A DNA stretch of 64,000 nt. Source: Lytechinus variegatus (taxonomy: Eukaryota; Echinodermata; Echinoidea; Temnopleuroida; Toxopneustidae). The stretch covers positions 34,738,500 to 34,802,499 of the forward strand of contig NC_054749.1 of the NCBI RefSeq assembly GCF_018143015.1. Reading direction: 5' to 3'. How positions within the stretch are numbered: position 1 is the stretch's first letter; each line of letters opens with the position of its first letter. The notes beneath the pieces were generated by a model. It was not told the DNA's origin. It saw only the letters and a list, made by a program, of their open reading frames with translations, and made no database searches. Of the stretch, positions 58,520 to 64,000 are shown one piece after another. A program made the position numbers and the translations under genes.

Positions 58520-58570
58520 AGAAAGAAAGAAAGAGGGAAAGGAAAAGAAAGAGAGAGAGAGAGAAAGAGG
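58436..58570. repeat. GAAA/GGAA purine microsatellite
   Basis: A run of GAAA and GGAA tetramers ending in GAGA. Open in several frames (Lys/Glu/Arg and, inverted, Leu/Ser/Phe runs), not coding. Confidence 0.9.
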
Positions 58571-58992
58571 AGAGAAACAAGGGGGATGGATAGAGATGGG
58601 GAAGAAGAGTTAAATTGATGTTTGGAAATAGCCAACATTTCCAACAATGTTTGAATTCGATTGTTATTCACCATAGGCAGCACCTCCTAGAAATCATGCA
58701 CATGAAGGTATGCTAAAAAGTTATAGGATTTAATCAATTATGTATTCTGTTGGATTTCATTACCATTTCTGCATAATTTTAGTATACAAAGAAGGGAAAG
58801 GGTACAGTTTTGCTCAAAATATTGTTCCCCTCCCATCCCAATTATCATTCAAAATATAGTTTGGGCCTGCCAAGAAATATATATATATAATCCAGGCATA
58901 TAGAATAATACATTGCTATCAAGAATTTAATTGGGATTCCCACACAGCCTATTCACAGCCCACATATCAATGAAAAAGCGTTTGATGCTTAC

Positions 58993-59128
58993 ATGGACGT
59001 TAGCCCCTAGTCCAGGTCCACCAATAAATATCCAGTCTGTGATACTCGACTCAGAACCTTCAGGAAGAAAGTGGGGCATTGTGTAATGTTTCCTAAGCTC
59101 AGCTGAGATCACTGTATCGCAGTTACTC
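58993..59128 (-). CDS. JmjC-type oxygenase, exon 2
   Basis: The minus-strand acceptor TTGCTTTTTTAG and donor CAT/GTAAGC bound a 136-bp exon whose first base completes Trp234. It reads SNCDTVISAELRKHYTMPHF, then LPEGSESSITDWIFIGGPGL, then GANVH. This is the strand region before the iron site in JmjC/cupin-8 proteins. His279 is the last codon, so the metal motif H-I-D is created only by splicing to exon 3. Confidence 0.88.
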
Positions 59129-60531
59129 CTAAAAAAGCAATCAAGGAAAGAAACTAATTACAAAGAGTGAAAGCAATGACCCGTCACCCAATCAGGATTT
59201 TTTTTAACGGGGACTTTGCCCTCTCTTGTAATTGGGTGCCCCCAACTCCCCCCCAAAAATGGGGGTCTGAAACTTTACTCAGAAAAAAATACTTCAGTGC
59301 GAGGGAGCTTGACAACTAGGCGAGAATATTTTGTATTTTCAAGATGATAGCTCATGAGCATTCTGAACATAATGGTATAAAATCTGGAAATTGGGTATTG
59401 CATGATTGCAATGAAATTGTTTTGTGCCTATCTGGGGCTCGGAGCACAAAGCTTACCAATCATTGTACAACATATTCATGATTGACTGCATTGTACAATC
59501 AATCGTGAATATCAAGGGTATATATGGATAATGACATTGAGGGGCTTGACTGTCAAAAGGCTTATTTAGCGATAGAGGTAGGAAATTTGCTTATTTTCCA
59601 GCGAGGAAAACTTGCCATTAAGATAGTAAAAATGGGTTATTTGTTTTTAATAACCAATAGTGCTTAGCAGAAGAGGATTAAATGTTAAAATTATTGATGT
59701 GAGGTAATTCATTTTTCAGTATTATCAGTATACAGGGTTCCAAGCTTTTCAAGAAAACAAAATTCCCTGATGAAGTTTAAAAATTGCCTGATAATCATGT
59801 AAACCCATTCCCAGTTTTGCACGTTTTCTAAGTGGTTCAGTGATTTTATTTTCAGTATAAAAGCAGTAATGTAAAACTTATTAGTACCATAACTAGTCAA
59901 TCAATGGTTGTTCCTTTGATATGCAACAAAAGTTTGACTGACTACCGTACTTTCAACTTTGGGGCTGATCAAATTCCCTGATTTTTACCTCTCATTTGAG
60001 GCATTTTCCCTGATTTGAGGTATTTTTTTATCGAATTCCCCGATTTTTCCCTGACTGAAAAAAAGTAAAATCATTTTCCCTGATGTGCTGGGGACCCTAC
60101 TGTAGTAATACTTTTTTGACATCCAAGAGCGATTATTGCTTTGATTTGATAGAAACCATCGAGATGCATAACCATTCTACAGATCAACTTTGTATGCCAT
60201 GCCATGTCATAAATCCGATTTGCAACCTTCTCAGTTTTGCAACCACTTTATACACGTTTTCTAGATAATCAAATAGGTCTATAGTTTATTCCAAAGATAC
60301 AAAAGTGAAACTCTCTTACAATTATGTGAGAGATATATCTCAATCTAGACAGTATTTACAATATCATGTTCATAATGATCTGATAATTAATTATCGGTAA
60401 GACATAAAATCCTCTCATACACATCATCACAGCTAAACTGGTTGATTTTTTACAATGATTTATGGCTTTTGTACAACTTAACAATAAACAGTCTGTACAA
60501 AAGATTATCAAACTAAAATGCGTGCACATAC
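59129..60531 (-). other. JmjC gene intron 1
   Basis: Contains a likely repeat at 59733-60105 and short C runs near 59229-59260. No extra exon with matching phases was found. Confidence 0.5.
59733..60105. mobile_element. Probable MITE rich in TTCCCTGAT
   Basis: ACAGGGTTCCAAGC at the left and GGGGACCCTACTGTAG at the right are roughly inverted. TTCCCTGAT/CCTGATTT motifs occur repeatedly between them. Borders approximate. Confidence 0.4.
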
Positions 60532-61232
60532 CACCCAACATACCACTGCTCCTCCTTCAAATTGGCTTTGTCATCAGACATGTTAAGGAATTCTTGGAAG
60601 GATTCGATTCCAGACTTGTATGGAAAGAACTGGCAGTCCTCCTGCGCCTCCAGTGCCCTATCGTTATCCCGGTATAAATTCTGAAAGAACTTGTAGCTGA
60701 ATACATCTAGGGCACTCCAATTTGTGGTTCCTCCTTCCAGAATAAGGGCCGGTCGATTGGTGTACGCGTGTCTGTCCAAAAATTCATCGCGGGAAATGTC
60801 TTGGTACGTCGGAAAGGAAGTGAGACCGTCACAAAAATCGCACTTTTCAACTGGTCTCGAAATCTCCATGAACAATACATTTGCTTCCCATAAGCACGGG
60901 TTGGCTGTTAGAATGTCTGTCAGACTGCTCAAATGTCCAAAATAATGGAGGCATGACAGGAGAGCCGCGAAGCAAACGAGTAATGGTGTCAGAAAACGGG
61001 AACATTTTGTGAGAGCCGATGATGCAGGATGTCGAGATCCAGCGGTAGACCCGCCAGTGTCGTCCCCAGAGCACTGGCCTGCACGGGTAGCGATATGCCG
61101 CTCGCGTTTTGAAGAGTCGTTGCATTTCGAAAGCATAACATGTTCAACTTCGTCCAAAGTTAATCCAGCTTTCACGGCGTCTGCCTTTAATTTCGATAAA
61201 CTCTTGATAAGTCTCCGTTTCGTATCATCCAT
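60532..61232 (-). CDS. JmjC/cupin-8-type 2-oxoglutarate oxygenase, exon 1 (membrane-anchored)
   Basis: With exons at 58993, 56798 and 55621 this gives a 350-residue protein. The start at 61232 has G at -3 and +4; an in-frame ATG at 61382 would add 50 residues and cannot be excluded. Residues 1-50 are basic and helical (TKRRLIKSLSKLKADAVKAG). Residues 80-101 are one hydrophobic segment (FLTPLLVCFAALLSCLHYFG), suggesting a type II membrane protein with the catalytic domain in the lumen or outside. Then come CDFCDGLTSF, SRDEFLDRHAYTNRPALILE and NWSALDVFSYKFFQNLY, characteristic of the JmjC/cupin-8 N-terminal lobe. The HxD...H triad is complete (His279, Asp281, His332). Expected chemistry is Fe(II)/2-oxoglutarate hydroxylation; the substrate is unknown. 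Confidence 0.85.
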
Positions 61233-61394
61233 ACCAGACAAATTATTTAAGTTAGGTGGTGGAATTATTAATAAAATATTGATAGCATGTAGGCCTATTT
61301 CAGTCGTGGAATCGAGGTACCGGCGAATGGTTGTTTTTCCGGGTTCAATGACCTTTGTCCACATGTGGGGGCGTGGCTTCATGCTTCCAATCAA

Positions 61395-61823
61395 ACTCGT
61401 TGGATGTTCCAGAACAACTTGCTGTGGATTCAGTGACTTTAGAGCCGGGCATTAGAGTTTTGTTTCAACTGAAGGCCCGGTATTTCAGTGGCTAACAATT
61501 AATGGTTGATTCTTTGCCCATTATTGTCACTACAATGGAACACCTGAATTCAGATTGATTCTTCCTGTTACTATTGAAAGCACTGAGAGATCAGTGCTTG
61601 AAAGGGGCATTTAAACCTGGAAAAAAAATAGTTTAGCAAAAAAAAAACCAAAAATAATGGCGAAGGTTTGCGAAAAATACATCTAAAATCATAAAATTAT
61701 TAGAATTATATTTTTTGATCTGTTACGTCATATGAAAGCAGCTTCCTCATGTATAATTTAGGAACAAAAAAAATAAAGAAATTAAATGTCATTTCTTAAC
61801 AAGAATTGTTTATTCTTTGTACC
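61395..61823. other. Upstream of the JmjC gene, nothing specific seen
   Basis: AT-rich flank. It probably holds the 5' UTR and promoter of the JmjC gene, but no motif can be assigned. Confidence 0.35.
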
Positions 61824-62414
61824 TTAAAGGAGAATGAAACCATTGGAACAAGATAGCTTGTGTGAAACATAAAAATCAAAGAAACAGATCAACGAAAGTC
61901 TGAGAAAAATCGGACAAATAATGAGAAAGTTATGAACATCTGAATATTGCAATCACTAATGCTATGGGGATAGCAAATTGGCAATGCGACAAAGATGTGT
62001 GATGTCACTTGTGAACAACTCTCCCCATTGCTTTAGTATATATTTCACTTGAATTGCCTCTTTTATCACATCTATCCATAGATCATGTGTTCTTTCTACA
62101 TGAGGGAATGTAATACATATTTTTTAAGAATACATCATGGATAAAGAGTTTGTATCATCATAAGAAAAAGCAAAAAGAGACATTTTGAGGGTATTTTATA
62201 GTCCACCAAAGGAAAAGTTGTTCATCAGTGACATCACACATCCTTGTCGCATTGCCAATAGGAGGATCTCCATAGCATTAGTGACTGCAATATTCAAATG
62301 CTCATAACTTTCTCATTATTTGTCTGATTTTTCTCAAACTTTCTTTATTCTTATTCTTTGATTTTTCTGTTTCTACACAAGCATATTTGTTCCAAAGGTT
62401 TCATTCCCCTTTAA
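61824..62414. mobile_element. TTAA foldback MITE, copy 4
   Basis: Complete copy from TTAAAGGAGAATGAAACC to GGTTTCATTCCCCTTTAA, almost collinear with copy 3 in the array. TTAA at both borders. Confidence 0.85.
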
Positions 62415-62762
62415 GAATATCAACAGACAAATCATTTCAAATCCGCTAATGGAAAAATAAAAAAAATACCAGTATGAACCACTGAAAAAAATTGAATTTA
62501 TGACATTACAATAAAAAACCTAAATTTCTGATAGCGTTTTAAATCTTTGATGGATTTCTTCAAACTTCCACCGACATTTTTATACCCTTTTTTCTGTCAT
62601 TCTTACAACTAAATTGTTCGTCAAGGCGCGGGCGAACAATGATAACAGTATAGTTGTGTTTATGAAACGGACTCTTGTTATTTCTCTATGATAGGCCTAA
62701 TCCATTTTTAATAAATAAGAATACAGAAGGGCCTATTTTAGATAAGAAAAGTAGTAATGTCT

Positions 62763-63020
62763 CACTGCAAAAAATATTTGGTAAAATTTTACCACCACGA
62801 GGCCGAGGGTAATTATGTGTCCAACCTATTTTGGACATTATTTTACCTAATGCGGGAAGAAAATTGTCCAGTAAGATTTAAAAAATAAGCTGCAATCACT
62901 TTAGAATGGGCAAAATTTTAATCACTGGAAAAATAAAAATACCCCAAAAAATGTCCAATGTCGGTTGGACACATGATTACCCTCATGGAACACTTCTAAC
63001 CAATAGTTCTTATAGTGCAC
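62763..63020. mobile_element. Probable short element (CACTGCAAAAAATATTTGG start)
   Basis: Internal inverted pieces GGTAATTATGTGTCCAAC and GTTGGACACATGATTACC show partial symmetry. It starts like other CACTG-type elements and ends near ATAGTGCAC. Borders uncertain. Confidence 0.45.
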
Positions 63021-63217
63021 TTGGAAATTTATGCCTTATTTTGAATCGTTAACAAAGGGTTTTATTTCACAAAGTTATTAACAAAATTACAAATAAAATG
63101 AAGAACGGTTTAAGCAAATTATAATGTCATTCTGTATATGTTGATACGCTTGAAATTCCACTGAAAGTTTGTTTTGCCGACAAAGATCCCAATCTCACAA
63201 AGAATGGCAATCACTCC

Positions 63218-63365
63218 AGGGGCACGTTGCAGAAAGAGTTGCAATCAATCGCAACTCCAAAAATCATGCGTAACTTGATTTCCAACCAATCAACAGCGCG
63301 CATTTTTGACTTGCGATTGATTTTTTGACTTGCGTTTAAACGCAACTCTTTCTGCAACGGGCCTC
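63218..63365. mobile_element. GTTGCAG palindromic MITE, full copy
   Basis: GGGGCACGTTGCAGAAAGAG and CTCTTTCTGCAACGGGCC at the ends, with AACTTGATTTCCAACCAATC and GCGTTTAAACGC between. Confidence 0.8.
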
Positions 63366-63554
63366 AGATCAATCATAGTTTTGAGGTTGGTCCTTTCATG
63401 AAGGTGATAGAGAACCTTTCCCCGCCATATTTTAAGCTTAGAAATAATGTGAAATTTAATCATGTTAATCATTTCCAATAAGTGTGATTCATATCAAAAT
63501 GATTTCATGTACATGTAAATATGATTTGAACAATTATATGAAAACATAAACCCC

Positions 63555-64000
63555 TCAAAAAAGTTCTGCAACTGAGTGCTAATAAATTTCTTAATGTGCC
63601 ATCATCATATGTAAAAGTGGTATCATTGGAAAGTACAATTATTCCTCTTTACGATCATGTGTCATTTGTAATGCTAGTGTTATCATGAAATACACAGACA
63701 TGATAAATATGCAGCAATGTAAAAAATGAAATGTTGCAAAATTCGTTGCCATGTCATGTTTGAGTTCTGCAACTCAAACTGCAAGTTTGAGTGCTAATAA
63801 ATTTCTTAAAGTGCCATCATCATGTGTAAAAGTGATATCTGTAGAAAGCATGATTATTCTTCTTTACAATCATGTGTCATTTGTAATGCTAGTGTTATCA
63901 TGAAATACACAGGCATGATAATACGCAGCAATGTTAGAAATGAAATGTTGCAAAATGCGTCGTTTCCAATAGCGAATTTCCAATTGTTTCGAGGATGGAC
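63555..64000. repeat. Tandem repeat of about 215 bp
   Basis: GAGTGCTAATAAATTTCTTA occurs at 63574 and 63789, followed by matching text (GTGCCATCATCAT, CATGTGTCATTTGTAATGCT, CATGAAATACACAG). Two copies are in the window and the second runs to the edge, so more may follow. Confidence 0.85.

Noticed and set aside
58345..58683. Ser/Leu/Phe-rich and Lys/Glu/Arg-rich frames.
   Set aside because: Translations of the GAAA microsatellite.

Overview
The window is animal nuclear DNA, most likely from an echinoderm and probably a sea urchin. It has spliced genes with GT-AG introns, an AT-rich background with long poly-G/poly-C runs, and dense families of MITE-like foldback elements, tRNA-type SINEs and non-LTR retrotransposon relics. 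The species call is inference; no ribosomal or mitochondrial marker is present.

Layout. 1-6.6 kb: gene-poor, with a retrotransposon relic, MITEs and a trinucleotide repeat. 6.67-12.98 kb (+): three exons of a rhodopsin-like GPCR (GPCR-1). The exon that should carry TM3, DRY and TM4 is not visible, so the gene is broken or incompletely assembled. 13-14.3 kb: MITE and retrotransposon fragments. 14.35-44.34 kb: about 30 kb of a G-rich minisatellite with a unit of roughly 27-31 bp. From 18.1 kb it is organised into higher-order repeats, and nearly all carry a 5'-truncated LINE 3' end on the minus strand (21 copies). Some also carry an inverted cassette with a 7SL/Alu-like SINE. 44.3-50.6 kb: repeats. 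50.72-54.56 kb (+): a complete-looking paralogous GPCR (GPCR-2) with a long glycosylated heptad-repeat ectodomain and a Pro/Ser-rich tail; a hAT-type element sits in its second intron. 55.6-61.2 kb (-): a four-exon JmjC/cupin-type 2-oxoglutarate oxygenase with one membrane segment. 61.5-64 kb: MITEs and a tandem repeat.

The two GPCR genes share orientation, exon phases and unusual motif changes (His at the TM2 Asp position, no TM6 CWxP proline, Q/H-P-I-V-Y for NPxxY). They look like a tandem duplicate pair now separated by the satellite array. The JmjC gene is unrelated and was assembled by hand from four exons whose phases all agree; its HxD...H iron triad is intact.

The most unusual object is the composite array: minisatellite, captured LINE tail, inverted SINE cassette and one late TTAA-type MITE. 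Filled and empty copies of the insertions allow a relative order of events to be read from the sequence. Nearly all long open frames inside it are by-products of a repeat unit close to a multiple of three and are not reported as genes.
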